Assembly (NCBI RefSeq): GCF_036231355.1
Contig: NZ_CP109496.1
Coordinates: 4,774,001 to 4,838,000 of the forward strand
DNA length: 64,000 nucleotides
Source of the DNA: Streptomyces sp. NBC_01431
GTDB taxonomy: Bacteria > Actinomycetota > Actinomycetes > Streptomycetales > Streptomycetaceae
Direction of reading: 5' to 3'
In this document: one piece after another, positions 32,949-42,791 of the stretch
Position numbering within the stretch: position 1 is the stretch's first letter
How the letters are laid out: each line of letters opens with the position of its first letter
Program-made: the position numbers and the translations under genes
Notes under the pieces: model-generated
The model's database searches: none
What the model was told of the DNA's origin: nothing
What the model saw: only the letters and a program-made list of their open reading frames with translations

Positions 32949-34472
32949 ATGGCCCAGCACGAGCATGTACGAGTGGCGGTGATCGGGTCGGGGTTCGGCG
33001 GGCTCGGGGCGGCGGTCCGGCTGCGCCGCGAGGGGATCACCGACTTCGTCGTCCTGGAGCGGGCCGGCTCGGTCGGCGGCACCTGGCGCGACAACAGTTA
33101 CCCGGGGTGCGCCTGCGACGTCCCCTCGCACCTGTACTCGTTCTCCTTCGCGCCCAACCCGGACTGGCCCCGTACCTTCTCCGGGCAGCGGCACATCCGC
33201 GCCTATCTCGACCACGTCGCCGACACCTTCGGGCTGCGCCCGCACATCCGCCTCGACCATGAGGTGACCGTGATGCGATGGGACGCCGAGCAGTTGTGGT
33301 GGAAGATCGAGACGGCGAACGGCGCCGTACTGACCGCCGATGTCGTGGTGTCCGCCACCGGGCCGCTCTCCGACCCCAAGACGCCCGACATCCCCGGCCT
33401 CGCCGACTTCCCCGGCCAGGTGTTCCACTCCGCGCGCTGGGACCACGACTACGACCTGCGCGGCAAGCGCGTCGCCATGATCGGCACCGGCGCCTCGGCC
33501 ATCCAGATCGTGCCCGCCATCCAGCCGCGGGTCGACCGGCTGACGCTCTTCCAGCGCACCCCGCCGTGGGTCATGCCGCGTATGGACCGTGCGATCACGG
33601 GAGTTGAGCGCTGGCTGCACCGCCAGCTGCCCTTCACCGGCGCCGCCCGGCGCCAACTCCTGTGGGGGATAAGGGAGTTGCAGGTCAGCGCGTTCACCAA
33701 GCGGCCCAATGAGCTCGGGCTCGTCGAGTCGCTCGCCAAGGCCAACATGGCCCGCGCCATCAAGGACCCGGCGCTGCGCGCCAAGCTGACCCCCGACTAC
33801 CGGATCGGCTGCAAGCGGATCCTGCTGTCGAGCACGTACTATCCGGCGCTCGCCGAGCCCAACGTGGACGTCGTCGCCTCCGGGCTCGCCGAAGTGCGCG
33901 GCTCCACCCTCGTCGCCGCCGACGGCACCGAGACCGAGGTCGACGCGATCATCTTCGGCACCGGGTTCCACGTCACCGACATGCCGATCGCCGACCGGGT
34001 CGTCGGCGGCGACGGACACACGCTCGCCGATGCCTGGAAGGGCGGCATGCAGTCGCTGCGCGGCGCGACCGCGGCCGGATTCCCCAACTGGATGACCATC
34101 ATCGGGCCCAACACCGGCCTCGGGAACTCCTCCATGATCTTGATGATCGAGTCCCAGCTCAGTTATATGGCCGACTACCTGCGGCAGTTGAACGTGCTCG
34201 GCGGCAAGGTCGCGCTCGCCGCCCGCCCCTCCGCCGTCGGCGCCTGGAACCGTCGGGTGCAGGAACGCATGAAGCGGACCGTGTGGAACACCGGCGGCTG
34301 CACCAGCTGGTACCTCGACGCGAGCGGCCGCAACACCACCATCTGGCCGGGCACCACCAGCGAGTTCCGCCGCGCGACCCGCGAGGTGGACCTCGGGGAG
34401 TACGAGGTCGTACGGGCCCGCCCCGCCGAGGGCGCGGCGGACGCGGCCGGCGAGCAGGCGGTGTCGGCATGA
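32949..34472 (+). CDS. Flavin-containing (Baeyer-Villiger type) monooxygenase
   Basis: The 507-residue protein has the FAD motif GSGFGG (13-18), the second Rossmann motif GTGASA (179-184) for NADPH and the fingerprint F154-PG-QVF-H160-SAR-W164-D, which marks type I Baeyer-Villiger monooxygenases. It should insert oxygen into ketones to give esters or act on related carbonyl compounds. GGAGG lies before the ATG at 32949, which I prefer to the ATG at 32901. The stop overlaps the hydrolase start (ATGA). The three-gene set of monooxygenase, hydrolase and SDR resembles the mycobacterial mymA-lipR-sadH order. Confidence 0.9.
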   Translation: MAQHEHVRVAVIGSGFGGLGAAVRLRREGITDFVVLERAGSVGGTWRDNSYPGCACDVPSHLYSFSFAPNPDWPRTFSGQRHIRAYLDHVADTFGLRPHIRLDHEVTVMRWDAEQLWWKIETANGAVLTADVVVSATGPLSDPKTPDIPGLADFPGQVFHSARWDHDYDLRGKRVAMIGTGASAIQIVPAIQPRVDRLTLFQRTPPWVMPRMDRAITGVERWLHRQLPFTGAARRQLLWGIRELQVSAFTKRPNELGLVESLAKANMARAIKDPALRAKLTPDYRIGCKRILLSSTYYPALAEPNVDVVASGLAEVRGSTLVAADGTETEVDAIIFGTGFHVTDMPIADRVVGGDGHTLADAWKGGMQSLRGATAAGFPNWMTIIGPNTGLGNSSMILMIESQLSYMADYLRQLNVLGGKVALAARPSAVGAWNRRVQERMKRTVWNTGGCTSWYLDASGRNTTIWPGTTSEFRRATREVDLGEYEVVRARPAEGAADAAGEQAVSA

Positions 34473-35407
34473 GCCGCGACAGCGCCAGGCCTGGCGGGGT
34501 GTACGCCCCGCCCGTCGCCGACCGCGAACTGACCGCGCTGTCCGCCGACGGCGCCCCGTTGCACGTCGAGGTGCACGGCCCCGCCGACGCGCCCGCCGTC
34601 GTCCTGGCGCACGGCTGGACCTGCTCGACCGCGTTCTGGGCCGCGCAGATCCGGGCGCTGGCGGGGGAGTGCCGGGTGATCGCCTACGACCAGCGCGGCC
34701 ACGGTCGTACGGCCGCCGCCGGGGTCTGCTCGACCGACGTGCTCGCCGATGACCTCGAAGCGGTGCTCGCCGCGACGCTCGCGCCCGGCGAGCGGGCGGT
34801 CGTCGCCGGGCACTCCATGGGCGGCATGACACTGATGGCGGCCGCCGCACGCCCCGGCTTCCGGGCGCACGCGGCGGCGGCCCTGCTGTGCAGCACGGGC
34901 AGCTCGCACCTGGTCGCCGAGGCGCGGGTGGTGCCGCTGCGGGCCGGGGCGGCGCGGACCTGGCTCACCCGGCAGATCCTGGGCTCCGGCGCGCCGCTGG
35001 GCCCCGTCACCCCGCTCGCCAAGAAGGTCCTGCGGTACGCGACGATGGGGCGCGGCGCCGCGCCGGAGCGGGTCGAGGCGTGTGCCCGCATCGTCCATGC
35101 GTGCCCGCGCGGGGCGCGACAGGACTGGTCGCGCGTCCTGGCCGATCTCGAACTCGACGTACTGGTAGGGGAGTTGAGGGTGCCCGCCGCCGTCGTGGCC
35201 GGGACCGAGGACCGGCTCACGCCGCCCGTGCACGCCCGGCGGCTCGCGGCCGCGCTGCCCGACTGCCGCTCGCTCGACATACTGACCGGCGTCGGGCACA
35301 TGACGCCCATCGAGGCGCCCGAATTCATCACCGAGAAGATCCACGAGCTGGTGCGCACGCATCTCGTCGCCCCGGCCGCCGTCGACGCCGAGGAGAGTGC
35401 CGCATGA
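34469..35407 (+). CDS. Alpha/beta hydrolase
   Basis: The 312-residue protein has the alpha/beta hydrolase fold: oxyanion-hole HGWTCSTAFW, nucleophile elbow GHSMGG with Ser116, an acid loop GTEDRLTPP and the His loop GVGHMTPIEAP. Its likely job is to open the ester formed by the monooxygenase encoded just before it. Start and stop overlap both neighbours by four bases (ATGA), which indicates tight coupling. No signal peptide is seen. The exact ester is unknown. Confidence 0.88.
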   Translation: MSRDSARPGGVYAPPVADRELTALSADGAPLHVEVHGPADAPAVVLAHGWTCSTAFWAAQIRALAGECRVIAYDQRGHGRTAAAGVCSTDVLADDLEAVLAATLAPGERAVVAGHSMGGMTLMAAAARPGFRAHAAAALLCSTGSSHLVAEARVVPLRAGAARTWLTRQILGSGAPLGPVTPLAKKVLRYATMGRGAAPERVEACARIVHACPRGARQDWSRVLADLELDVLVGELRVPAAVVAGTEDRLTPPVHARRLAAALPDCRSLDILTGVGHMTPIEAPEFITEKIHELVRTHLVAPAAVDAEESAA

Positions 35408-36294
35408 GCAGGGTCAGTCTGGAAGGCCAGGTCGCCGTCGTCACCGGCGCGGCGCGGGGCGTCGGCGAACTCCTCGCGCGCAAGCTGTCGGCGCGCGGCG
35501 CCAAGGTCGCCCTCGTCGGACTCGAACCCGACGAGCTGAAGCGGGTCGCGGCCCGGCTGCACACCGAGGCCGATTCCTGGTACGCGGACGTCACCGACCA
35601 CGAGGCGATGGCGCGGGTGGCGGCGGAGGTCAAGGAGCGGTTCGGGAAGGTCGACATCGTCGTCGCCAACGCGGGGGTCGCCTCCGGCGGCCCGTTCGTC
35701 GACTCCGACCCGGACGCGTGGCGCCGCGTCATCGAGGTCAACCTGATCGGCGGGGCGGTCACGGCGCGCGCGTTCCTGCCGGTCCTGATGGAGTCGCGCG
35801 GGTACCTCCTCCAGATCGCCTCGCTCGCGGCGATCACTCCCGCGCCGATGATGACGGCGTACTGCGCGTCCAAGTCCGGGGTCGAGGCCTTCGCCCACAG
35901 CCTGCGGGCCGAAGTCGGCTACAAGGGGGTGCGGGTCGGGGTGGGCTATCTGTCCTGGACCGACACGGACATGGTGCGCGGCGCCGACCAGGACGACGTG
36001 ATGCGCGAGCTCAGGTCGAGGCTGCCGTGGCCGTCCAACCGCACCTATCCGCTCGGACCGGCCGTCGACCGGATCGTCGCGGGGATCGAACGGCGCTCGT
36101 CGCACGTGTACGCGCAGTGGTGGCTGCGGGGGATGCAGTCCGTGCGGGGGTATCTGCCCGCGGTGATCGGGGCGGTGGGGGCGCGGGAGATGCGGCGCTT
36201 CGAGCCGCGGCTCGCCTCGGTCGGCCGGGGGCTGGTCGGCGCGGGCGGCGCGGCGGACGAGGAGGCGCGGGGCGCCGGGGCCGGCCGGCCCTGA
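35404..36294 (+). CDS. SDR family NAD(P)-dependent oxidoreductase
   Basis: This 296-residue dehydrogenase has TGAARGVG (14-21), NAG, and the catalytic SLA...YCASK set. The C-terminal part is longer than in FabG-like SDRs (WWLRGMQSVRGYLPAVIGAVG), resembling the group that acts on alcohols or aldehydes attached to lipids, as SadH does. In the operon it could supply the ketone substrate of the monooxygenase from an alcohol or process the alcohol released after ester cleavage. It overlaps the hydrolase gene by four bases. Confidence 0.88.
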   Translation: MSRVSLEGQVAVVTGAARGVGELLARKLSARGAKVALVGLEPDELKRVAARLHTEADSWYADVTDHEAMARVAAEVKERFGKVDIVVANAGVASGGPFVDSDPDAWRRVIEVNLIGGAVTARAFLPVLMESRGYLLQIASLAAITPAPMMTAYCASKSGVEAFAHSLRAEVGYKGVRVGVGYLSWTDTDMVRGADQDDVMRELRSRLPWPSNRTYPLGPAVDRIVAGIERRSSHVYAQWWLRGMQSVRGYLPAVIGAVGAREMRRFEPRLASVGRGLVGAGGAADEEARGAGAGRP

Positions 36295-36331
36295 GCCGCC
36301 CCGCCCTTTCCCGGCGCCCTCCGGCGGGTCC

Positions 36332-39300
36332 TCAGGAGCGCTCCCTCGGCGGCAGCTTCGGGCGCTGGCGGTTGGGGGTGGTCGTGTAGCCCGGCGGGGT
36401 GGACGCGGGGTGGGTGGTCAGGAGCTCAAGTGCCAGGCACACCGCGTCGTCCAGCACCGCGTGGCGCCCCTCCGCCCAGTCCAGCGGAGTGCGCAGGACC
36501 TCCAGGTCCGGCTCCACGCCGTGGTTCTCCACGGACCACCCGTACTCGTCGAACCAGGCCGCGTTCATCGGCACCGTGATCACCGTGCCGTCGCCCAGGG
36601 TGTGGCGGCCCGTCATGCCCACCACGCCGCCCCACGTGCGCTGGCCCACCACCGGGCCCAGCTTCAGGAGACGGAAGGCCGCGGTGATCATGTCGCCGTC
36701 CGATGACGTCGCCTCGTCGGCCAGGGCGACCACCGGACCCCGGGGAGCGTTCGAGGCGTACGAGACCGGCTGGGCGTTGCGCGTCAGGTCCCAGCCCAGG
36801 ATGCGGCGGGTCAGCTTCTCCACCACCAGCTCGCTGATGTGGCCGCCCGCGTTTCCGCGGACGTCCACGATCAGGGCGGGGCGGCTCACCTCCAGACGCC
36901 GGTCCCGGTTGAACTGGGCCCAGCCCGAGCCGCCCATGTCCGGGATGTGCAGGTATCCGCACTTGCCGCCGCTCAACTCCCGTACCACCTCGCGGCGTTT
37001 GGCCACCCAGTCCTGGTAGCGCAGCGGGCGTTCGTCCACCAGCGGGACCACCGCCACCCGCCGTGAGTGGCCCTCGCCCTCCGCGGGCCGGAAGGTCAGC
37101 TCGACCGTCGTGCCGCCGGTGCCCGCGAGGAGGGGGTAGGGGCCGGCCACGGGGTCGACCGGGCGGCCGTCGACGTGGGTGAGGGCCGCGCCCTCCCGGA
37201 TGCCCGAACCCGCCAGTGGGGAACGCGCCTTGGAGTCGGATGAGTCGCCGGGCAGGATGCGCCGGATCACCCAACTCCCGTCACGGCAGACCAGATTGGC
37301 GCCGAGCAGGCCTTGAGCGCGCTGGTAGTGCGGCGGCCCCTCGTTGCGGCGGGCGGCCGTGACGTAGGCGTGCGAGGTGCCCAGTTCGCCGAGCACCTCG
37401 CGCAGCAGGTCGCCGAACTCGTCGGGGGAGGCGACCCGTTCGACCAGCGGGCGGTACTGGTCGAGGACGGCCGGCCAGTCGATGCCGCACATCTTCGGCT
37501 CCCAGAAGTACGCGCGGATGATGCGGCCCGCCTCGTCGTAGGCCTGGCTCCACTCCAGGGCCGGATCGACCTCGTGCAGGACGCGGCGCAGGTCCACGTA
37601 GACGGTGGAGTCGCTGTCGCCCGACTCGGTGGCGGGCACCGCACGCAGCTCGCCCTCGTCGACCACGACCAGGCGGCTGCCGTCGCCGCTGACCGCGAAG
37701 TAGTCGAGGTGGTCCACCAGTTCGGTCTTGCGCGCCTTGGAGATGTTGAAGTGCTCCAGGGTCGGGCGGCCCGAGGTGTCGGCCGGATTGGCGAAGGTCT
37801 CGCCGAGCGCGCCCGAGATGGGCCAGCGCAGCCAGACCAGGCCGCCGCCGGAGACCGGGTGCAGCGCGGAGTACTTGGAGGCGGCGACGGGGAACGGCGT
37901 GACCCGGCTCTCCAGGCCCTCCACCTCCACCGTCACCGTGCCGTCGCCCGATTCGTCCAGCGGTTCGAGGCCGCCCGCCGCGGGCCGGCCGTCCGGTGAC
38001 AGCGCGAACGGCGAGGGCGTCGCCGAGGACAGCGGGACCAGATAGGGCCGGCAGCCCAGCGGGAACGACAGGTCCCCGGTGTGCACGTCGTACACCGGGT
38101 CGAAGCCGCGCCAGGACAGGAACGCCAGATAGCGGCCGTCGCTGGTGAACACCGGGTTCTCGTCTTCGAAGCGGCCGTTGGTGACGTCCACGATGGTGCG
38201 CGCGCCCGGACCCGAGATGCGGGCCATCTTGATCTCCCGCAGCGAGCGGCCGATGCCCGGATGTGACCAGGTCAGCCAGGCGCCGTCGGGCGAGAAGGCG
38301 AGGTCGCGGACCGGGCCGTTGAGCGAGCGGATCAGCTCGGTGACCTCACCGGTGGACTCCTCCGTCGCGTCGATGAGCAGCAGGCGGCCGTCGTTCGCGG
38401 CGATGGCCAGGCGTTCGCCGTCGGGGTCGGACACCATTTCCTGCACCCGGCCGAGCTGACCCGCCGCCAGCCGTCGCGGGGCGCGCTCGCCGCTGGCCCG
38501 CGGCAGATAGGCGATCTCCACCGCGTCCTCGCCGTCCGCGTCGGTGACGTACGCGACCTGACCGCCGCTGCCCAGCATCTCCGGCATCCGCACCCGTACC
38601 CCGGGGGTGTCCGCGATGGTGCGGGCCGGGCCGTCGCGGTGGGTGAGCCAGTACAGGCTGCCGCGCACCACGACGGCGCTGGCCCGGCCCGTGGTGTCGA
38701 CGGACAGCGCGTCCACGTTGTTGGCGGCCGGCACCTGGTAGACGCGCCGCCCGGCGCGGGGCCCGCCCAGGCGCACCTCCAGCTTGCGCGGCGCCGAGTC
38801 GGGGGTGAGGGCGTCCACGATCCACAGGTCGCCCGCGCACTGGTAGACCACCCGGCGGCCGTCGCTTGAGGCGTGCCGGGCGTAGAACGCGTCGTGGTCG
38901 GTGTGCCGGATCAGGTCGCTGCCGTCGGGCAGGCAGGAGTACAGGTTGCCCACGCCCTCGTGGTCGGAGAGGAAGGCGATGCGGCCGTCCACGAACATCG
39001 GCGCGTCCAGGTGGCCGCCGAGGTCGGGCAGCAGCCGCTTGCCGTGCAGCCACAGGCGGCCGGTGGCCCCGCCGCGGTAGCGCTTCCAGGCGGCGGGCTC
39101 GTGCGGCGGCTTTCCGGTGAGCAGCAGGGTGCGCCGCTCGCCGTCGACGTCGGTGACGGCGATGTCGGACACCGGGCCCCAGGGGAGCTTGCCGCCGGGG
39201 GAGCCGTCGGTGGGCAGGCTGTAGGCCCAGGAGAAGTACGAGAACGGCTGGCCGTGGGAGGACACCGCGAGGATGTGGCCGTCGGGCGTCCAGCCGCACA

Positions 39301-39592
39301 CCCGGGTGTCGGACGAGCCCCAGTAGCCGAGCCGCCGGGCCGGGCCGCCGGTCACCGGGGCCAGGTGGATCTCCGGATCGAGGCTGCGCCAGGTCGTGTA
39401 CGCGATCTGGCGGCCGTCGGGCGAGAAGCGGGGGTGGCCGATCTTGGTGCGGTCGACCGTGACCCGCCAGGCGCGGGAGGGACTGTGCCCGGCGGGCGCC
39501 AGCGGGGCGACCCACAGGTCGTCCTCGGCGGCGAAGCACAGCAAGTCGGCGTGCAGATGCGGGAACCGGAGGTACGCGGCGTCGTCACTCAC
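36332..39592 (-). CDS. Tricorn protease homolog (S41 family)
   Basis: The 1086-residue protein follows the tricorn plan: two beta-propellers (about 1-330 and 330-690, with many SPDGxxLxW-like blades), the C1 helical part with LGTSHAYV (catalytic His), a PDZ domain (about 750-840, GIREGAALTHVDGRPVDPVAGPYPLL) and the C2 part with PALIVDVRGNAGGHISEL, EATSSDGDMITAAF (nucleophile Ser) and WSVENHGVEPD (Glu). Tricorn degrades peptides released by the proteasome; actinomycetes carry both. GTG at 39592 is preceded by GGAAAG about ten bases away. The frame is open upstream but lacks homology. Confidence 0.93.
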   Translation of the reverse strand: MSDDAAYLRFPHLHADLLCFAAEDDLWVAPLAPAGHSPSRAWRVTVDRTKIGHPRFSPDGRQIAYTTWRSLDPEIHLAPVTGGPARRLGYWGSSDTRVCGWTPDGHILAVSSHGQPFSYFSWAYSLPTDGSPGGKLPWGPVSDIAVTDVDGERRTLLLTGKPPHEPAAWKRYRGGATGRLWLHGKRLLPDLGGHLDAPMFVDGRIAFLSDHEGVGNLYSCLPDGSDLIRHTDHDAFYARHASSDGRRVVYQCAGDLWIVDALTPDSAPRKLEVRLGGPRAGRRVYQVPAANNVDALSVDTTGRASAVVVRGSLYWLTHRDGPARTIADTPGVRVRMPEMLGSGGQVAYVTDADGEDAVEIAYLPRASGERAPRRLAAGQLGRVQEMVSDPDGERLAIAANDGRLLLIDATEESTGEVTELIRSLNGPVRDLAFSPDGAWLTWSHPGIGRSLREIKMARISGPGARTIVDVTNGRFEDENPVFTSDGRYLAFLSWRGFDPVYDVHTGDLSFPLGCRPYLVPLSSATPSPFALSPDGRPAAGGLEPLDESGDGTVTVEVEGLESRVTPFPVAASKYSALHPVSGGGLVWLRWPISGALGETFANPADTSGRPTLEHFNISKARKTELVDHLDYFAVSGDGSRLVVVDEGELRAVPATESGDSDSTVYVDLRRVLHEVDPALEWSQAYDEAGRIIRAYFWEPKMCGIDWPAVLDQYRPLVERVASPDEFGDLLREVLGELGTSHAYVTAARRNEGPPHYQRAQGLLGANLVCRDGSWVIRRILPGDSSDSKARSPLAGSGIREGAALTHVDGRPVDPVAGPYPLLAGTGGTTVELTFRPAEGEGHSRRVAVVPLVDERPLRYQDWVAKRREVVRELSGGKCGYLHIPDMGGSGWAQFNRDRRLEVSRPALIVDVRGNAGGHISELVVEKLTRRILGWDLTRNAQPVSYASNAPRGPVVALADEATSSDGDMITAAFRLLKLGPVVGQRTWGGVVGMTGRHTLGDGTVITVPMNAAWFDEYGWSVENHGVEPDLEVLRTPLDWAEGRHAVLDDAVCLALELLTTHPASTPPGYTTTPNRQRPKLPPRERS

Positions 39593-39692
39593 CCCCCAAT
39601 GCTTTCCGCGGGAGGGGGGCGCGGCAACTTGTGGGAGGGGTTTATTCCGTTCCGCCGGGCTCTTATTCCGTTTTGACACCTGTGGTCGAGAA

Positions 39693-39722
39693 CACAAGCG
39701 AAACGGTTTCGTTTCGCTTGTG
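39693..39722. promoter_or_regulatory. 13-bp-arm perfect palindrome (TetR operator candidate)
   Basis: CACAAGCGAAACG (39693-39705), spacer GTTT, CGTTTCGCTTGTG (39710-39722). It lies 45 bp before the TetR gene and between the divergent tricorn and TetR genes; TTGACA at 39673-39678 is nearby. The arms also contain inner GCGAAAC/GTTTCGC symmetry. Autoregulation is the simplest reading. Confidence 0.65.
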
Positions 39723-39766
39723 GGCAGGGTTACCTTCGTACGGTACGCACAGGAAGGAGGCCGGTC

Positions 39767-40342
39767 ATGGCGGGAAGACTCACCGCGGAACGCGCGGGGG
39801 AACTCTACGAAGCCGTGCTCGACCTGCTGCGCGAGGTCGGCTACGACGCCCTCACCATGGACGCCGTCGCCACCCGCACCCGCTCCAGCAAGGCCACCCT
39901 CTACCGCCAGTGGGGGAGCAAGCCCGAGCTGGTCGCGCGGGCGTTGCGGCACAACAAGCCGGTCACGCTCGCGGAGATCGACACCGGCTCGCTGCGCGGC
40001 GACTTCCACGAGCTGGTCGCCCGCGAGGACGACTGTCAGATGGAGAAGGACTCCGCGCTGATGCGGGGTCTGATGCGGGCCGTCCACGACCATCCCGAAC
40101 TCCACAGGGCGCTGCGTGAAGTGCTGATCGAACCGGAGATCACCGGTCTCGACGCGCTGCTGCGGCGCGCCGTCGAGCGCGGCGAGGTCCGGGCCGACAA
40201 CCTCGCCCTGTCCTATGTCGTACACATGCTGGTCGGCGCTTTCGTCGCCCGGCAGCTCATCGAGGACCGGCCGGTGGACAAGGCCTTCCTCGTCGACTAC
40301 ATCGACGCCGTGGTCCTCCCCGCCCTCGGCGACCCCCGCTAG
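39767..40342 (+). CDS. TetR family transcriptional regulator
   Basis: The 191-residue protein has the TetR helix-turn-helix at 20-60 (YDALTMDAVATRTRSSKATLYRQWGSKPELV) and a C-terminal TetR_C-like ligand domain (LREVLIEPEITGLDALLRRAVERGEVRADN). AAGGAGG lies before the ATG. It precedes the MMPL exporter gene by 121 bp on the same strand, the usual arrangement for a repressor of its own exporter. A 13-bp-arm palindrome upstream is the probable operator. The inducing ligand is unknown. Confidence 0.9.
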   Translation: MAGRLTAERAGELYEAVLDLLREVGYDALTMDAVATRTRSSKATLYRQWGSKPELVARALRHNKPVTLAEIDTGSLRGDFHELVAREDDCQMEKDSALMRGLMRAVHDHPELHRALREVLIEPEITGLDALLRRAVERGEVRADNLALSYVVHMLVGAFVARQLIEDRPVDKAFLVDYIDAVVLPALGDPR

Positions 40343-40463
40343 GCGCACCCCCGCCCGGCCTCCCCGCGCAGTACCTGCCCCACCTGACGTACGCCGCTCT
40401 CGTCGTCGGGCTGGATTCCCATGCCCTGCTGGTTCCATACGACTTGACCGGGAGTACGCCCTC

Positions 40464-42695
40464 GTGGCCACGTTCCTCTACCGCCTAGGCAGGTTCGCCT
40501 TCCGGCGCCGCCGCTACGTCGCCCTGGTGTGGGTGGCGCTGCTCGCCCTCGCCGGGTTCGGCGCCGCCTCCGCGACCACCGCCACCTCCTCCTCGTTCTC
40601 GATCCCGGGCACCGAGGCGCAGCGCGCCTTCGACCTGCTCAAGGAGCGCTTCCCGAACGCCACCGCGGACGGCGCCACCGCCCGCATCGTCTTCAAGGCG
40701 CCCGCGGGCCAGAAGATGGCCGACAAGCCCAACAAGGACGCGGTCGAGAAGACCATCGCGAACCTGAAGGCGGGCTCCGACCAGGTCGACAAGGTCACCG
40801 ACCCGTTCAAGGCCAACGCCGTCTCCAAGAACGGCCAGGGCCCGATCGCGTACGTCCAGGTGTCGTACAAGGCCAACGCGATGCAGTTGACCGACGACAC
40901 CCGCGACGCGCTCAAGAAGAGCGGTGACGCGGCCAAGTCGGCCGGGCTGACCGTGGAGATCGGCGGTGACGCGCTCCAGGCGATGCCGGAGACCGGGGCC
41001 GGTGAGATCGTCGGCGTGGTCATCGCGGGCCTCGTCCTGGTGGTCACCTTCGGCTCGCTCGTGGCGGCGGGACTCCCGCTGCTCACCGCGCTCATCGGCG
41101 TCGGCATCGGCGTCTCCACCATCACCGCGCTCGCCAACGTCCTCGACCTCGGGTCCACCACCTCCACGCTCGCGATGATGATCGGGCTCGCGGTCGGCAT
41201 CGACTACGCGCTGTTCATCGTCTCCCGCTACCGGGCCGAGCTCGCCGAGGGCAGGGAGCGCGAGGAGGCCGCCGGACGGGCCGTGGGAACGGCTGGCTCG
41301 GCCGTGGTGTTCGCCGGTCTGACCGTGGTCATCGCGCTGGTCGGCCTCGCCGTCGTCAACATCCCGATGCTCACCAAGATGGGCGCGGCAGCCGCCGGCA
41401 CGGTCGTCATCGCCGTCCTCATCGCGCTCACTCTCATCCCGGCGCTGCTCGGCTTTGCCGGCAAGCGGGTGCTCGGCCGCAAGGCCCGCAAGGCGCACGA
41501 GCGGGGCGAGCGGGTCGCCGAGGGCAAGCCGAACATGGGCACCCGCTGGGCGAGCTTCGTGCTGCGCAAGCCGGTCTGGGTGCTGCTCGTCGGCGTCCTC
41601 GGCCTCGGCGCCATCGCGCTGCCCGCCGGCTCGCTCCAGATGGGGCTGCCGGACGACGGCTCGCAGCCGACCTCCACCACCCAGCGCCGCGCCTACGACA
41701 CGCTGTCGGAGGGCTTCGGGCCGGGCTTCAACGGGCCGCTCATGGTCGTCGTCGACGGCAAGGGCAGCAAGAACCCGCAGGCCGCGGCCAACAAGACGGT
41801 CGACGCGATCAAGAAGCTGCCGGACGTGGGTCCGGTGCTCCCGCCCGCGTTCAACAAGGACACGGGCAACGACACGGCGACCATCACGGTCATACCGAAG
41901 TCCAAGCCGTCCTCCACCCAGACCGAGGACCTCGTCCACTCGATCCGGGACACCGGCGCGGCGCTCAAGGCGGACACCGGGGCGAAGCTCCTGGTCACCG
42001 GCTCGACCGCGATGAACATCGACTTCTCGCAGAAGATGAACGACGCGCTGCTGCCCTACCTGGCACTCGTCGTCGGCCTCGCCTTCCTGCTCCTGATGGT
42101 GGTCTTCCGCTCGGTCCTGGTGCCCCTGAAGGCGGCGCTCGGCTTCCTGCTCTCGGTGGTCGCGGCCCTCGGCGCCGTCGTCGCGGTCTTCCAGTGGGGC
42201 TGGCTGGGCTCGCTGTTCGGCGTGCAGCAGACCGGCCCGATCATGTCGATGATGCCGATCTTCATGGTGGGCGTGGTCTTCGGTCTGGCGATGGACTACG
42301 AGGTCTTCCTCGTCACGCGGATGCGCGAGGCGTACGTCCACGGCGAGCGGCCGGGCCAGGCGATCGTCACCGGGTTCAAGCACGGCGCCCGGGTGGTCAC
42401 CGCGGCCGCGGTGATCATGATCGCGGTGTTCTCCGGCTTCATCGGCTCCAGCGAGCAGATGATCAAGATGATCGGCTTCGGCCTGGCCACCGCGGTCTTC
42501 TTCGACGCGTTCATCGTCCGCATGGCGATCGTGCCCGCGGTGCTCGCGCTGCTCGGCGCGAAGGCCTGGTGGCTGCCGCGCTGGCTGGACCGGGTACTGC
42601 CGAACGTCGATGTCGAGGGCGAGGGCCTGCGCAAGCAGGACAGTGCCGAGCACGGCGGCGACGACGCCGACCGGCGCGAACTGGTGCGGGTCTGA
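40464..42695 (+). CDS. MMPL family RND transporter
   Basis: The 743-residue protein has two halves, each with one helix, a large extracytoplasmic loop and five helices. MMPL marks include GLAVGIDYALFIVSRYRAEL and VFGLAMDYEVFLVTRMREAY, the paired GxDY/DYE motifs of proton-coupled transport. The family moves lipids, pigments or antibiotics. The GTG at 40464 has GGGAG nine bases upstream. A Pro/Lys-rich first loop (about 60-150) binds no recognised ligand. It is probably under the TetR regulator encoded upstream. Confidence 0.9.
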   Translation: MATFLYRLGRFAFRRRRYVALVWVALLALAGFGAASATTATSSSFSIPGTEAQRAFDLLKERFPNATADGATARIVFKAPAGQKMADKPNKDAVEKTIANLKAGSDQVDKVTDPFKANAVSKNGQGPIAYVQVSYKANAMQLTDDTRDALKKSGDAAKSAGLTVEIGGDALQAMPETGAGEIVGVVIAGLVLVVTFGSLVAAGLPLLTALIGVGIGVSTITALANVLDLGSTTSTLAMMIGLAVGIDYALFIVSRYRAELAEGREREEAAGRAVGTAGSAVVFAGLTVVIALVGLAVVNIPMLTKMGAAAAGTVVIAVLIALTLIPALLGFAGKRVLGRKARKAHERGERVAEGKPNMGTRWASFVLRKPVWVLLVGVLGLGAIALPAGSLQMGLPDDGSQPTSTTQRRAYDTLSEGFGPGFNGPLMVVVDGKGSKNPQAAANKTVDAIKKLPDVGPVLPPAFNKDTGNDTATITVIPKSKPSSTQTEDLVHSIRDTGAALKADTGAKLLVTGSTAMNIDFSQKMNDALLPYLALVVGLAFLLLMVVFRSVLVPLKAALGFLLSVVAALGAVVAVFQWGWLGSLFGVQQTGPIMSMMPIFMVGVVFGLAMDYEVFLVTRMREAYVHGERPGQAIVTGFKHGARVVTAAAVIMIAVFSGFIGSSEQMIKMIGFGLATAVFFDAFIVRMAIVPAVLALLGAKAWWLPRWLDRVLPNVDVEGEGLRKQDSAEHGGDDADRRELVRV

Positions 42696-42791
42696 TCCCC
42701 GCCCCCTGATCGCCGGGGCCGCCCGATAGGAGCGGCGGAGGGCCCCGGCCGACGCCAACGGCCTGTGGGGACGGGTCCGCTGGCGCCCCTT

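Noticed and set aside
39593..40471. N-terminal extension of the tricorn protease frame by about 290 codons
   Set aside because: The extension overlaps the TetR gene antisense and the long palindrome; family homology begins after the GTG at 39592.
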